Numbered from the stretch's first letter, positions 1-8,534 are shown. The stretch: 64,000 nucleotides of DNA from Ottowia thiooxydans DSM 14619 (GCF_000422885.1 NZ_AUGX01000001.1:373238-437237); one strand, 5' to 3'. The notes: generated by a model not told the origin, from the letters alone. Numbers and translations: made by a program.

Positions 1-373
1 CGTCGGTTTGGAGGCGCTTCAGGCTGGCATGGCATGAGGCTTCAATATCTGCTGCAGTCAGGCCCTGTCCCTCACGGACCCAAGGCATGCCGCGCGAGGG
101 GCCGGCCACTTTGCTGGCCAACACGATTTTCTCCCGGAGGCCCGGGCGGGCCTTAAGCCAGTTACCAATGAAGGTTTCAGTCCGTCCATAAGTGGGCTCG
201 CTCGGCGGCACGGGATACATCTCGGCCGTATCCAAAAAATTGACACCGCGCTCAAGGGCGCGGTCCATGATGGCATGTGAAGTGGCTTCATCCACCTGTT
301 GGCCGAAGGTCATGGTGCCAAGACAGATGGGTGTAACGCGCAGATCACTGCGCCCAAGGTTTATGGTTTGCAT
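1..373 (-). CDS. tas: Aldo/keto reductase, Tas-like (partial)
   Basis: This leftward gene starts with ATG at 371-373 and runs off the window at base 1, so only about 124 N-terminal residues are present. The N-terminus reads MQTINLGRSDLRVTPICLG, followed by TMTFGQQ, a DTAEMYPVPP segment with the aldo/keto reductase active-site Asp, and an ASKVAGPSRGM segment. These follow the E. coli Tas/YajO subfamily closely. Members are NADPH-dependent TIM-barrel oxidoreductases that reduce aldehydes and ketones; the physiological substrate is generally unknown. The catalytic Tyr expected about 5 residues after the Asp is the Y of EMYPVPP. The gene diverges from the hydrolase at 465, with about 90 bp between them. 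The family call is firm; the exact subfamily is inferred from the N-terminal part only. Confidence 0.85.
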   Translation of the reverse strand, partial: MQTINLGRSDLRVTPICLGTMTFGQQVDEATSHAIMDRALERGVNFLDTAEMYPVPPSEPTYGRTETFIGNWLKARPGLREKIVLASKVAGPSRGMPWVREGQGLTAADIEASCHASLKRLQTD

Positions 374-464
374 TTGATGAGACGAAGTTCAAACTTTGGC
401 GGAATCGTAACGCGTAGAACGTGTTCTTTTCCAAATTTGGATAATGGGGCCAATGTACCAAGTC

Positions 465-1394
465 ATGCGCCCCTCCCGCAGCGAGTTCATTCCGATCCGG
501 TTTCATCGCTATCACGTACGGCTGTGGGGTGACTCCTCCCCAGGCCAAAAAAGCGCCCTGCCCCCTCTCGTGCTGGTGCACGGCTGGATGGATGTAGCCG
601 CGTCGTATCAGTTCATGATTGATGCACTTTCGCCAGAGTTTTTTGCTGGGCGCATGATCATCGCCCCTGATTGGCGAGGTTTTGGCCAATCCACCGGCCC
701 GGCCACAGATCATTACGAGTTTCCAGAATATCTGGGCGATCTGGAGATGCTTCTTGATCATTACGTGGGGGATCAACCTGTAGATCTGGTAGGCCACAGC
801 ATGGGTGGCAACGTCGCCATGATGTATAGCGGCGTGCGCCCAACCCGTATCCGGCGGCTGGTGAACCTCGAAGGCTTTGGTATGCCGGGCACTCAACCCG
901 ATCAAGCCCCGGCGCGCTATGGAAAATGGATTGACGAGATCAAGAATTTGCACGCGGGCAAGGACATGCTCAGAAGCTACGAGAATGAAAGCGGCGTAGC
1001 GGCCAGACTGATGAAAACCAACCATCGGCTGCCGCAAGACAAAGCCGACTGGCTGGCTGGCTACTGGTCCGAGCCGCGCCCCCAGGCCGATGGCAGCACG
1101 CGCTGGGAAATCTTGGGCGATGGCGCGCACCGAATTCCCACCGCGCAGCTTTTCCGCGTGGAGGAAATGATCGCCCTGTACAAACGAATCACCGCACCTG
1201 TCTTGATGGTGGAAGCCACCGAGGGCAGCTTGAAGGACGCGTGGAGAGGCAAGTACACCCAAGCCGAATTCGACGAACGCATCGTGCATGTGCCCAAGCT
1301 GCAACGGAAAAAGATTCAGGATGCGGGCCATATGCTGCATCATGATCAGCCGCAGGTCTTAGCGGGCATGCTGGAGCAGTTTTTAACCCCCTGA
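465..1394 (+). CDS. Alpha/beta hydrolase
   Basis: A 309-residue alpha/beta hydrolase-fold enzyme. The oxyanion motif LVLVHGWMD lies near residue 34, the nucleophile elbow is GHSMGGN and the C-terminal catalytic His is in QDAGHMLHHD. A DWRGFGQS segment is typical of haloalkane dehalogenase/epoxide hydrolase-like esterases. In-frame ATGs also exist at 444 and 453. I chose 465 because homologous enzymes usually begin just before the first beta strand, but no start has a clear ribosome-binding site. It sits between the reductase and the phenol cluster. A role as the meta-pathway hydrolase (DmpD) is conceivable from position only: the sequence is longer than DmpD and lacks an obvious DmpD signature, so no substrate is assigned. 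Confidence 0.88.
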   Translation: MRPSRSEFIPIRFHRYHVRLWGDSSPGQKSALPPLVLVHGWMDVAASYQFMIDALSPEFFAGRMIIAPDWRGFGQSTGPATDHYEFPEYLGDLEMLLDHYVGDQPVDLVGHSMGGNVAMMYSGVRPTRIRRLVNLEGFGMPGTQPDQAPARYGKWIDEIKNLHAGKDMLRSYENESGVAARLMKTNHRLPQDKADWLAGYWSEPRPQADGSTRWEILGDGAHRIPTAQLFRVEEMIALYKRITAPVLMVEATEGSLKDAWRGKYTQAEFDERIVHVPKLQRKKIQDAGHMLHHDQPQVLAGMLEQFLTP

Positions 1395-1410
1395 AAGGCT
1401 TTTGGATCCC

Positions 1411-1580
1411 CCTGAGTCGCTATCGCGCCTTCCCCCAGAGGACGCAGCCAACGGCCTGGAGGTTGAGATCCCCCCTTAGGCGCTATCGCGCCTTCCCCCC
1501 AGGGGGACGCAACCAGCGGCCTGGCAAAGCCAGCTCCGCGGTTACTCCCGCATGGCCTGCTCCGCGGCCATCTGATCTGA
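1411..1580. repeat. Intergenic repeat, family A (two degenerate copies)
   Basis: The gap 1395-1713 between two convergent genes has no gene. It carries two degraded copies of a GC-rich repeat recognised by CTGAGTCGCTATCGCGCCTT, a CCCCC-rich run, and a GGCCTGGCAAAGCC..CTCCGCGGT tail. The same family recurs three times at 8380-8777 inside the phenol operon. The copies read through in several frames without a conserved protein, so I treat it as a non-coding dispersed repeat. Confidence 0.7.
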
Positions 1581-1582
1581 CC

Positions 1583-1606
1583 CCCTCTCCCGCACGCGGG
1601 AGAGGG
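1583..1606. repeat. Perfect hairpin, family H
   Basis: A 10-bp perfect stem (CCCTCTCCCG with its complement) closes a 4-base loop. Near-identical hairpins occur at 22299-22322, 23020-23037, 52759-52779 and, imperfectly, near 22213-22236, so this is a dispersed palindromic repeat. It lies between the convergent hydrolase and dmpR genes and could also act as a bidirectional stem-loop, but there is no U-tract. Confidence 0.7.
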
Positions 1607-1624
1607 AGTGAGAATCCAACCGCC

Positions 1625-1666
1625 GCCCGTCGCCCGTCGCCCGTCGCCTGTCGCCTGTCGCCTGCC
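1625..1666. repeat. Heptanucleotide tandem repeat (6 units)
   Basis: Six head-to-tail 7-bp units: three GCCCGTC, two GCCTGTC, one GCCTGCC. It lies just downstream of the dmpR stop in a gene-free gap. The number of units may vary between strains. Confidence 0.85.
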
Positions 1667-1713
1667 GTCACGCCTCACGCCATCGCGCCTTGCTCAAGCA
1701 CCTCCCGGAAGCC

Positions 1714-3399
1714 CTATCCTACCGAGTCAACATCCCTGGCTTTGATGCGCTCCAACCTGTAGCTCATCTGCGGCCGAGTCAGTCCCAACATCCGCGCAGC
1801 CGCAGAGAGGTTGCCCTCGCTGGCCTGCATAGCCGCCTGGATCAACTCCGACTCCAGATCCTCCAGACTGATCCCTCGGACAAGCGCCTCTCGCGCAACA
1901 GTAGCAGCCGGGCCGTCAGCGCTCCGCTCCAGCCGACCTGCCTGGTTCACGGTCATCTCACTGCGACTTGGCAACGACGGGAACAGATGGCACGCATCTA
2001 CCATCTCGCCGGCACCTGCCAGGATCACGCCGCGCTCCACCAGGTTTTCAAGCTCGCGTACGTTGCCAGGCCAGTCGTGGTGTCTCAGAGCATCCAGCGC
2101 TCGGTCAGTAAAACCGGGAACGGTTTTCTCATGCAGACTCGTGAAGCGTTGCAGAAGATGCAATGCCAATGGTTCGATGTCGTCCGGGCGCTCTCGCAGT
2201 GCCGGGATAAGGATGGGATAGACATCTATGCGGTACATCAGGTCTTGACGGAAGCGCCCACTTTTTACGGCCGCTGCCAAATCGAGGTTGGTGGCTGCCA
2301 CTATTCGTACGTTGACCTTGCGCGCCTGCGTAGCGCCCAAGCGCTCCACCGCCCCATCTTGCAATACACGCAGTAGTTTCGCCTGTGCTGAAAGCGGTAA
2401 TTCACCCAATTCGTCCAGAAACAAAGTACCACCATCAGCGCGTTCGAACCGACCTGGCCGGCTGGCAGCGGAGCCGGTGTAGGCCCCTTTCTCGGCACCG
2501 AAGAGCTCCGATTCAATGAGATCACCTGGCAACGCGGCGCAATTCACCGCGATGAATGGTTTGTCCTTACGGGAACTCATGGCGTGCAAGCCGCGCGCAA
2601 AGCGCTCCTTGCCAACCCCCGTCTCGCCAGTGAGCAGCACCGTGACGTTGGTGGCAGCAGCTTTGCGAAGCAAATCCAGCGCCACATTGAAGGCACGCGA
2701 ATGGCCGACCAGTGGTCCAAGATCATCTGCCGCCTGCAGGGTGCTGCGCAGTGACTGCACTTCTGATGCCAGGTTTTCCAGCTTGAGCAGCATGGAGTCT
2801 GCATCGTAATCACGCGAGAGCTGTTCACCATCAGGCCATTCAGCGACCGGACGCCCTTCTATGCGGCAACTCGCCGCGCCGCAGGCTTCACACGCGACCT
2901 CCTTATAGAGAATAGGGCGACCCATGAAGGCGCTGGTGTACCCGGAGGCATACCCCAACAACATCCAGCATACGGGCTCGGCTTGAGGACCGAAATCGCG
3001 CACGTGGGTTTCCACCTCCCAAGAGTGATCCCAGCGAAAAATCCCATGGAAGCTGCCGGCTTCAGGATCGAGGTTGAGCAACTCCGGGGTCACCTGAACT
3101 GATCCTTCCAGCATGTGTAGCTGAGGCCCCACCGCAAACATCTCCTGCAAGGGACGACCCGGGCGGATCTGGCGTGCCAGAGCGGCATCTTGTTCGCCAG
3201 CGGCGAACCCCGCACGCAGCAACAACCGCCGCGTGGCAATGGGACCAATCGTGTTGATCAGCTCGCTCCGGAGTGAGCTCAGCGCTGCAGCGTGTACCAA
3301 CACCATGCGCTGTCCGGCCAGCCAGATACGGCCGTCGCCGCTTGAAAACTGGACCAACCGGCGCAAATCGCGATCGCTGGGCAATTGTGGGGCAGTCAT
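1714..3399 (-). CDS. dmpR: Sigma-54-dependent phenol-responsive activator, DmpR/XylR type
   Basis: A 561-residue activator in the usual order of the DmpR/PoxR/XylR family. Residues about 10-185 form the XylR_N/V4R sensor, which in this family binds phenol; Cys at about 144, 170, 173 and 178 fit its zinc site. A B-linker follows at about 190-225. The AAA+ domain has Walker A GETGVGKE and Walker B GGTLFLDELGELP. The C-terminal Fis-type helix-turn-helix contains NLSAAARMLGLTR. The sigma-54 contact loop reads GAYTGS rather than the common GAFTGA. ATG at 3399 matches the length of known members; an in-frame ATG at 3438 would add 13 residues. The gene is divergent from dmpK, and the activator sites and promoter lie between them. 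DmpR-type proteins are released from A-domain inhibition by the aromatic effector. Confidence 0.93.
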   Translation of the reverse strand: MTAPQLPSDRDLRRLVQFSSGDGRIWLAGQRMVLVHAAALSSLRSELINTIGPIATRRLLLRAGFAAGEQDAALARQIRPGRPLQEMFAVGPQLHMLEGSVQVTPELLNLDPEAGSFHGIFRWDHSWEVETHVRDFGPQAEPVCWMLLGYASGYTSAFMGRPILYKEVACEACGAASCRIEGRPVAEWPDGEQLSRDYDADSMLLKLENLASEVQSLRSTLQAADDLGPLVGHSRAFNVALDLLRKAAATNVTVLLTGETGVGKERFARGLHAMSSRKDKPFIAVNCAALPGDLIESELFGAEKGAYTGSAASRPGRFERADGGTLFLDELGELPLSAQAKLLRVLQDGAVERLGATQARKVNVRIVAATNLDLAAAVKSGRFRQDLMYRIDVYPILIPALRERPDDIEPLALHLLQRFTSLHEKTVPGFTDRALDALRHHDWPGNVRELENLVERGVILAGAGEMVDACHLFPSLPSRSEMTVNQAGRLERSADGPAATVAREALVRGISLEDLESELIQAAMQASEGNLSAAARMLGLTRPQMSYRLERIKARDVDSVG

Positions 3400-3454
3400 A
3401 TTTTTATCGATATTTTTACTTAAGGCGGAATAGCGCACTGATCAATCGCGGAAC

Positions 3455-3508
3455 TTCATCAAATCATGAAATACGGGTAACAGCTTTGCTTCAAATCATG
3501 AATTTGAA
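3455..3508. promoter_or_regulatory. Two putative DmpR upstream activating sites
   Basis: Two palindromic sites share TCAAATCATGAA: 3455-3470 (TTCATCAAATCATGAA) and 3490-3508 (TTCAAATCATGAATTTGAA, a perfect 7-5-7 inverted repeat). The shared cores are 32 bp apart, about three helical turns. They sit roughly 183 and 151 bp upstream of the predicted transcription start. That geometry matches the paired activator sites of the Po and Pu promoters recognised by DmpR and XylR. Confidence 0.7.
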
Positions 3509-3621
3509 ACAGAAATCACTCCGCAGGATAGTGAGCTTTCCTAGAGCATCACACTCAAAAGCACTGACACCCTCATGGTTTTCCCTAGATTTATCGATAT
3601 TTCACCATTTCTCGCCCCATG

Positions 3622-3637
3622 TGGCACGGGCCATGCA
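3622..3637 (+). promoter_or_regulatory. Sigma-54 (-24/-12) promoter of the phenol hydroxylase operon
   Basis: TGGCACGGGCCATGCA matches the sigma-54 consensus TGGCACG-N4-TTGCW at all but one position. The GG and GC doublets are separated by exactly 10 bp. Transcription would start near 3648, 18 bp before the dmpK ATG. A sigma-54 promoter is what a DmpR-type activator requires. Confidence 0.85.
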
Positions 3638-3665
3638 GCTGTCTTGGGCAAGGAATCAAACCACC

Positions 3666-3941
3666 ATGACCGAATCCCTTCCATTCAACCCCAACCACCG
3701 ATTCATCCGCCTGATCAAAGCGCGAGCCGATGGAATGGTTGAGCTCGAGTTCGCCTTGGGCGAGCCGCAACTGTTTGTGGAATTGGTGTTGCCCAAGGCG
3801 CAGTTTGAGCAATTCTGCAAAGACCAGCAAGTGACGCCCACGGAATGGCCGCTGCCAGAGAACGCGGCTGGCACCGCTGAGCACGAATGGGATTGGAGCT
3901 TGCGCGAAGCGCGAGATCAGCATTTCCGCCACGCGCCTTGA
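3666..3941 (+). CDS. dmpK: Phenol hydroxylase assembly subunit, DmpK type
   Basis: A 91-residue protein at the expected first place of the operon and of the expected length (DmpK about 92 residues). The sequence starts MTESLPFNPNHRFIRL and ends in an EHEWDWSL segment typical of the PoxA/DmpK family. DmpK is not needed for catalysis by the mature enzyme; in Pseudomonas it helps load iron into the hydroxylase. The reading frame is open upstream to 3273, but the ATG at 3666 just downstream of the promoter is the only one that fits the family. dmpL follows after 68 bp. Confidence 0.9.
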   Translation: MTESLPFNPNHRFIRLIKARADGMVELEFALGEPQLFVELVLPKAQFEQFCKDQQVTPTEWPLPENAAGTAEHEWDWSLREARDQHFRHAP

Positions 3942-4009
3942 GCAGATTCTGAGGGCCTTGCCCCGCCGAACCGGCACCGTCATCAAAACCAAAAAGGAGA
4001 CATCGTTTC

Positions 4010-5008
4010 ATGCAAATCGATCTTAGAACTGTCAGCATCACGCCCCTGCGGCAAACCTACGCCAACATTGCCGAGCGCCTGGGTGCAGACAAGGCGGCCT
4101 CGCGCTACCTGGAAGGCACGATGGATGTCCAGGCCAACGCGAACTTTCACTACCGCCCTACCTGGGATCCTGAGCACGAGATCTTTGATCCCACGCGCAC
4201 CAAGATCACCATGGCGGATTGGTACGCGTTGAAAGACCCGCGCCAGCTCTACTACGGCACCTACACGCAAGCACGCGCTCGCATGCAGGAAACCGCCGAG
4301 GCTGATTTCGAATTCGTTGAAACACGCGGCCTGGCGGACCAATACGATGACACCGCACGCCGCACTGCGCTCGACTTTTACGTACCGCTTCGTCATGTGG
4401 CTTGGGGCGCCAACCTGAACGGCGCCTCCCAGTGCGCCTATGGGTATGGCACTGCCATCACCCAGCCCTGCCTCTACGCAGCGATGGACCAACTAGGCAT
4501 TGCGCAATACCTCACTCGCCTTGGTCTACTCCTTGGGCAACCAGGCGATCTGGAAGCGGCCAAACATGCCTGGATGGAAGCTCCAGCATGGCAAGGCCTG
4601 CGGCGCCTGGTGGAAGACACCTTGGTCATGAAAGATTGGTTCGAACTCTATGTGGCGCAAAACGTCGTACTCGATGGTTTGCTCTTCGCGCTGGCCTACA
4701 AGGAAGTCGACAACGCGCTTATTGAACGAGCAGGCCCGGCAGTGGCCATGCTCACCCGCTTTCAGGCCGAGTGGTTCCAGGACACCTGCAAATGGGTAGA
4801 TGCGGTTGTCAAAACAGCAGCAGCGGAGAACCCTGAAAACAAGACCCAGTTATTGCAGTGGTACGCCCATTGGCGCACTCGCTCGCTCGAAGCGCTGGAG
4901 CCTGTCGCCAGATTGGGCCTGGGAGACGGGGGAAGCGCTGCGCTGGAGCGCGTTGCCTCAGCACTCGATTCGCGCATGGTCAAGGCCGGCTTGCCGGCTT
5001 TGACATAA
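4010..5008 (+). CDS. dmpL: Phenol hydroxylase beta subunit, DmpL type
   Basis: A 332-residue protein, against about 331 for DmpL. This is the smaller subunit of the (LNO)2 hydroxylase dimer. It has the ferritin-like fold of the large subunit but lacks the iron ligands. Motifs include the N-terminal RTVSITPLRQTYANIAERLG and a helical core with SQCAYGYG and DWFELYVAQN. An AAGGAGA ribosome-binding site precedes the ATG. It is the second gene of the operon. Confidence 0.93.
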   Translation: MQIDLRTVSITPLRQTYANIAERLGADKAASRYLEGTMDVQANANFHYRPTWDPEHEIFDPTRTKITMADWYALKDPRQLYYGTYTQARARMQETAEADFEFVETRGLADQYDDTARRTALDFYVPLRHVAWGANLNGASQCAYGYGTAITQPCLYAAMDQLGIAQYLTRLGLLLGQPGDLEAAKHAWMEAPAWQGLRRLVEDTLVMKDWFELYVAQNVVLDGLLFALAYKEVDNALIERAGPAVAMLTRFQAEWFQDTCKWVDAVVKTAAAENPENKTQLLQWYAHWRTRSLEALEPVARLGLGDGGSAALERVASALDSRMVKAGLPALT

Positions 5009-5057
5009 ACCCTGCCGCCTCCGATATCCATTCCCAAACGCTTGAACAGGAGTGCCT

Positions 5058-5327
5058 GTGTCCAACGTATTTATCGCCTTCCAACGCAACGAAGAAACGC
5101 GCGCCATTGTGAACGCCATCGTGGCGGACAACCCTGGGGCCATCGTCAATGAACAACCTGCCATGGTGAAGATCGACGTGCCCCGCAGCATGGTCATCCG
5201 AAAAAGCACCATCGAAGAAGAGCTGGGGCGTGAGTTCGACCTGCAGGAGATGCAGGTCAACCTGATCACCCTGTCTGGCTACATCGACGAGACGGACGAC
5301 GAGTTCACCCTCAGTTGGAACAGCTGA
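5058..5327 (+). CDS. dmpM: Phenol hydroxylase effector (coupling) protein, DmpM type
   Basis: An 89-residue coupling protein of the MmoB/DmpM family, with no cofactor. It binds the hydroxylase and tunes substrate access and oxygen activation. The sequence contains FIAFQRNEETRAIVNAI and EELGREFDLQEMQVNLIT, as in DmpM (90 residues). I place the start at GTG 5058, five bases after AGGAG (5048-5052). A GTG at 5052 is in frame but would overlap the ribosome-binding site. Confidence 0.92.
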   Translation: MSNVFIAFQRNEETRAIVNAIVADNPGAIVNEQPAMVKIDVPRSMVIRKSTIEEELGREFDLQEMQVNLITLSGYIDETDDEFTLSWNS

Positions 5328-5369
5328 TCGCCCGCCCCCGTACGTAACAACAGATCAAAGGAGACAAAC

Positions 5370-6917
5370 ATGGACATGAAAGTCAACAAGAAGCTGAGTC
5401 TGAAAGACCGCTACAACCTGATGACAAGAGATTTGGCCTGGACGCCTACCTACCAGGCCGTGAATGACGTATTCCCGTATACAGAGTACGAGGGAATCAA
5501 GATTCATGACTGGGACAAGTTCGAGGATCCGTTCCGCATGACGATGGATGCCTACTGGAAATACCAGGCAGAGAAAGAGCGCAAGCTCTACGCCATCATG
5601 GACGCGTTCACGCAGAACAATGGCCATCTGGGCGTCACCGATGCACGCTACATCAATGCACTGAAACTCTTCCTCACGGGCGTGAGCCCACTCGAGTACA
5701 TGGCGCACAGAGGCTTCGCTCATGTGGGCCGGCAGCTCGCAGGCGCTGGCCCGCGCGTGGCCTGCCTTATGCAGAGCCTGGATGAAATGCGCCACGCGCA
5801 AACCCAGCTCCACTCACTTTCAAACTACAACAAACACTACAACGGCTTCCAGCACTGGCGCCATCAGCATGACCGCGTGTGGTATCTCAGCGTGCCCAAA
5901 TCATTCTTCGACGACGCCGTTAGTTCGGGCCCGTTCGAGTTCATGATCGCCATCGGGTTCGCGTTCGAATACGTGCTGACCAACCTGTTGTTCGTGCCTT
6001 TCATCAGTGGAGCGGCCTACAACGGCGATATGGGGGCCATGGCATTTGGCTTCTCGGCGCAGTCCGATGAGTCGCGCCATATGACCTTGGGGCTGGAGAT
6101 GATCAAGTTCATTCTCGAGCAAGACCCGGACAACCTGCCCATCGTGCAACGCTGGATCGACAAATGGTTCTGGCGTGGGTATCGCGTGCTGACCTTGGTG
6201 GCCATGATGATGGACTACATGCTGCCCAAGCGCGTGATGAGCTGGAAGGAGGCATGGGAGGTTTACGCCGAAGAGAACGGTGGTGCCCTGTTCGCCGATC
6301 TGGCCCGCTACGGCTTGCGCCCACCTAAGGGATGGGAGCAGGCATGCAAGGAAAAAGACCACCTCAGCCACCAGGCGTGGAACGTGTTCTACAACTACGG
6401 CGCCGCCGCCCCATTTCATACATGGGCCCCCAGCGAGAGCGAAATGAAATGGCTAAGCGAAAAGTACCCCGACACTTTCGATCAGCACTACCGCCCTCTT
6501 TGGGAGCACTTCTCTGAGGAGCAGAAGGAAGGCAGGCGCTTCTACAACGGCACCTTACCCATGTTGTGCCAGACCTGCCAGATTCCCATGTTCTTCACCG
6601 AACCTGACGATCCCACCAAGATCGCATTTCGCGAAAGCGACTGGCGAGGCCAGAAATACCACTTCTGCTCAGACGGCTGTAAAGACATCTTTGACTATGA
6701 GCCGGAAAAGTACAGCCAGAGCTGGCTCCCCGTGCAGCAAATCTATCAGGGCAATTGCTTCTGCCCCGACGCTGACCCCACGCAACCTGACTTCAACCCC
6801 TTGGCTGAAGTGCTTCGTTGGTATCGGATGACCTGGGGAGAAGACAACCTCGACTACGCAGACTCGACCGACAAGAAAAACTTTGACAAGTGGCGCGAAC
6901 AAGCCACCGGCAACTGA
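5370..6917 (+). CDS. dmpN: Phenol hydroxylase alpha (di-iron) subunit, DmpN type
   Basis: A 515-residue catalytic subunit that hydroxylates phenol to catechol at a carboxylate-bridged di-iron centre. The six ligands are visible with family spacing: E109 (SPLEYMAHRG), E139 and H142 (LDEMRH), E200 (FAFEYVLTN), and E234 and H237 (SDESRH). A C-terminal YHS-like part has CQTCQIPMFF and HFCSDGCKDIFDYEP. The ribosome-binding site is AAAGGAG. The length equals the family norm, and the full set of ligands suggests an active enzyme. Confidence 0.96.
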   Translation: MDMKVNKKLSLKDRYNLMTRDLAWTPTYQAVNDVFPYTEYEGIKIHDWDKFEDPFRMTMDAYWKYQAEKERKLYAIMDAFTQNNGHLGVTDARYINALKLFLTGVSPLEYMAHRGFAHVGRQLAGAGPRVACLMQSLDEMRHAQTQLHSLSNYNKHYNGFQHWRHQHDRVWYLSVPKSFFDDAVSSGPFEFMIAIGFAFEYVLTNLLFVPFISGAAYNGDMGAMAFGFSAQSDESRHMTLGLEMIKFILEQDPDNLPIVQRWIDKWFWRGYRVLTLVAMMMDYMLPKRVMSWKEAWEVYAEENGGALFADLARYGLRPPKGWEQACKEKDHLSHQAWNVFYNYGAAAPFHTWAPSESEMKWLSEKYPDTFDQHYRPLWEHFSEEQKEGRRFYNGTLPMLCQTCQIPMFFTEPDDPTKIAFRESDWRGQKYHFCSDGCKDIFDYEPEKYSQSWLPVQQIYQGNCFCPDADPTQPDFNPLAEVLRWYRMTWGEDNLDYADSTDKKNFDKWREQATGN

Positions 6918-6934
6918 TTGGAAGGAGAACCAGT

Positions 6935-7291
6935 ATGACCATCGCCTCCATCGGCAAGTATGAGTTTCCGCAAAAAGACGGTGTCGAGAAATTCCCCGCC
7001 CCTCTGCTGTTCTTCTCTTGGGAAGATCACAAGATGTTTTGCGCGCCCTTTGCCGTGCCACTGCCACCCACGCTGAAGTTCGCGGACATGTGCCGCGGCG
7101 CGTTCCCAGGATTTTTTGGTGCCCACCCTGATTTCGCCAACATCGACTGGGACAAGGCCGAGTGGTTCAAGTCTGGCCAACCCTGGGCCCCAGACATGGA
7201 AAAGACTTTGGCTGAAAACGGCTTGGGACACAAAGATGTCATCCGCTTTCGCACGCCGGGCTTGACCGGCCTGAAGGGCTCCGCTCACTGA
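6935..7291 (+). CDS. dmpO: Phenol hydroxylase gamma subunit, DmpO type
   Basis: A 118-residue protein at the DmpO position and of the DmpO length (about 119). This is the small structural subunit of the hydroxylase. It begins MTIASIGKYEFPQKDGVEKF, eight bases after a GGAAGGAG ribosome-binding site. The segment HKMFCAPFAVPLPP and the PGFFGAHPDF part are characteristic of the family. dmpP starts 22 bp downstream. Confidence 0.92.
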   Translation: MTIASIGKYEFPQKDGVEKFPAPLLFFSWEDHKMFCAPFAVPLPPTLKFADMCRGAFPGFFGAHPDFANIDWDKAEWFKSGQPWAPDMEKTLAENGLGHKDVIRFRTPGLTGLKGSAH

Positions 7292-7313
7292 GCAACTACC
7301 CCGGAGGAGCAGC

Positions 7314-8375
7314 TTGAGCTACCAACTCACCATCGAACCCCTGGGCCAGGTGCTGGACATCGAAGATGGTCAAACCATCCTCGATGCAGCGCTCCGCGCG
7401 GGCATCTACATTCCTCACGCCTGTTGCCATGGCCTGTGCGCCACTTGCAAAGTCAACGTGACGGACGGAGAAATCGATCACGGCGAAGCAAGCACCTTCG
7501 CTCTGATGGACTACGAACGCGACGAAGGCCAATGCCTGGCCTGTTGCGCTACCTTGTTATCCGACACCACCATAGAAGCCGAAATAGATGAGGAGCCAGA
7601 CGCAAGATTCCTTCCGGTTCAGGACTACCAAGGTACGGTTTCGCGCATCGAAGACCTCACGCCTACCATCAAAGGCGTGTGGATTGAGTTGGACAGGCCC
7701 ATGGATTTCCAGGCTGGTCAGTACATCAATCTGCACGTCCCTGGGGAGAGTGCACCCCGCGCTTTCTCGATCGCGAGTGCCCCTGCGCAAGCGTCGGAGA
7801 TTGAGCTCAATATCCGCCTTGTGCCAGGCGGCAAAGGCACGGCATGGGTTCACCAACAACTGAGCAGTGGTGAGGAAGTCAAGTTATCAGGGCCGTATGG
7901 CCGCTTCTTTGTGCGGGAATCGGCACACAAAAAGGATGAGTTGGGATACATCTTCCTGGCCGGTGGCTCAGGCCTTTCCAGCCCTCGTTCGATGATCCTG
8001 GATCTGCTGGAGAGCGGTTGCGAAAAACCTATTGCTCTCATTAACGGAGCGCGCAGCTCTGAAGAGCTCTATCACCACGAAGAGTTCACGGACCTTGCCA
8101 GCAAGCACAGCAATTTCAGCTACGTGGCCGCACTCTCCTCGGATGATGCCGGTTGGCCGGGTGCGAGAGGATTCGTGCACGAGGCCGCCAAGGCTCATTT
8201 CAGGAACGACTTCCGGGGTCACAAAGCCTATCTTTGCGGTCCACCGCTCATGATTGACGCCTGCATCAGCACCTTGATGCAAGGTCGCCTTTTTGAGCGC
8301 GACATTTATACCGAGAAGTTCATATCGGCTGCTGATGCTCAGCAGGTGCGCAGTCCTTTGTTCAAAAAAATATGA
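7314..8375 (+). CDS. dmpP: Phenol hydroxylase reductase, DmpP type
   Basis: A 353-residue NADH:acceptor reductase that feeds electrons to the DmpLNO hydroxylase. An N-terminal plant-type [2Fe-2S] domain has the Cys pattern HACCHGLCATCK (Cys37/42/45) with the fourth ligand in QCLACC. Then follow an FAD domain with PRAFSIAS and an NAD domain with GGSGLSSPRSMI. The start is an unusual TTG at 7314, chosen because GGAGGAG lies five bases upstream and the protein then begins MSYQLTIEPLG like its relatives. The next gene does not follow directly: about 400 bp of repeats intervene. Confidence 0.95.
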   Translation: MSYQLTIEPLGQVLDIEDGQTILDAALRAGIYIPHACCHGLCATCKVNVTDGEIDHGEASTFALMDYERDEGQCLACCATLLSDTTIEAEIDEEPDARFLPVQDYQGTVSRIEDLTPTIKGVWIELDRPMDFQAGQYINLHVPGESAPRAFSIASAPAQASEIELNIRLVPGGKGTAWVHQQLSSGEEVKLSGPYGRFFVRESAHKKDELGYIFLAGGSGLSSPRSMILDLLESGCEKPIALINGARSSEELYHHEEFTDLASKHSNFSYVAALSSDDAGWPGARGFVHEAAKAHFRNDFRGHKAYLCGPPLMIDACISTLMQGRLFERDIYTEKFISAADAQQVRSPLFKKI

Positions 8376-8379
8376 GACG

Positions 8380-8534
8380 CCCCCTGAGTCGCTCACGCGC
8401 CTTCCCCCAAGGGGGACACCACTGGCGGCCGGGCAAAGCCCGCTCCGCGGTGGTTCTCTTGTGGCTTGCTCCGCAGCCGTTCGAGTTGGAACTGAGGCTG
8501 GGGTGGCGGGTCGCGGTAGGTTGTTTGGGTGGTT
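8380..8534. repeat. Intergenic repeat, family A, copy 1
   Basis: About 155 bp, starting five bases after the dmpP stop with CCCCTGAGTCGCTCACGCGC, then GGGGGACACCAC, GGCGGCCGGGCAAAGCCCGC, CTCCGCGGTGG, and an A/G-rich tail around TTCGAGTTGGAACTG. It is nearly identical to 8612-8777 and related to 1411-1580. It separates dmpP from the ferredoxin gene. Confidence 0.85.

Noticed and set aside
345-1343. A 332-codon leftward open frame opposite the alpha/beta hydrolase gene
   Set aside because: It is the antisense shadow of a gene with clear hydrolase motifs; its own translation has no recognisable domain.
444-1394. Alpha/beta hydrolase as the meta-pathway hydrolase DmpD
   Set aside because: It is outside the operon, oriented towards dmpR, and lacks a clear DmpD-like sequence; only the general fold is supported.
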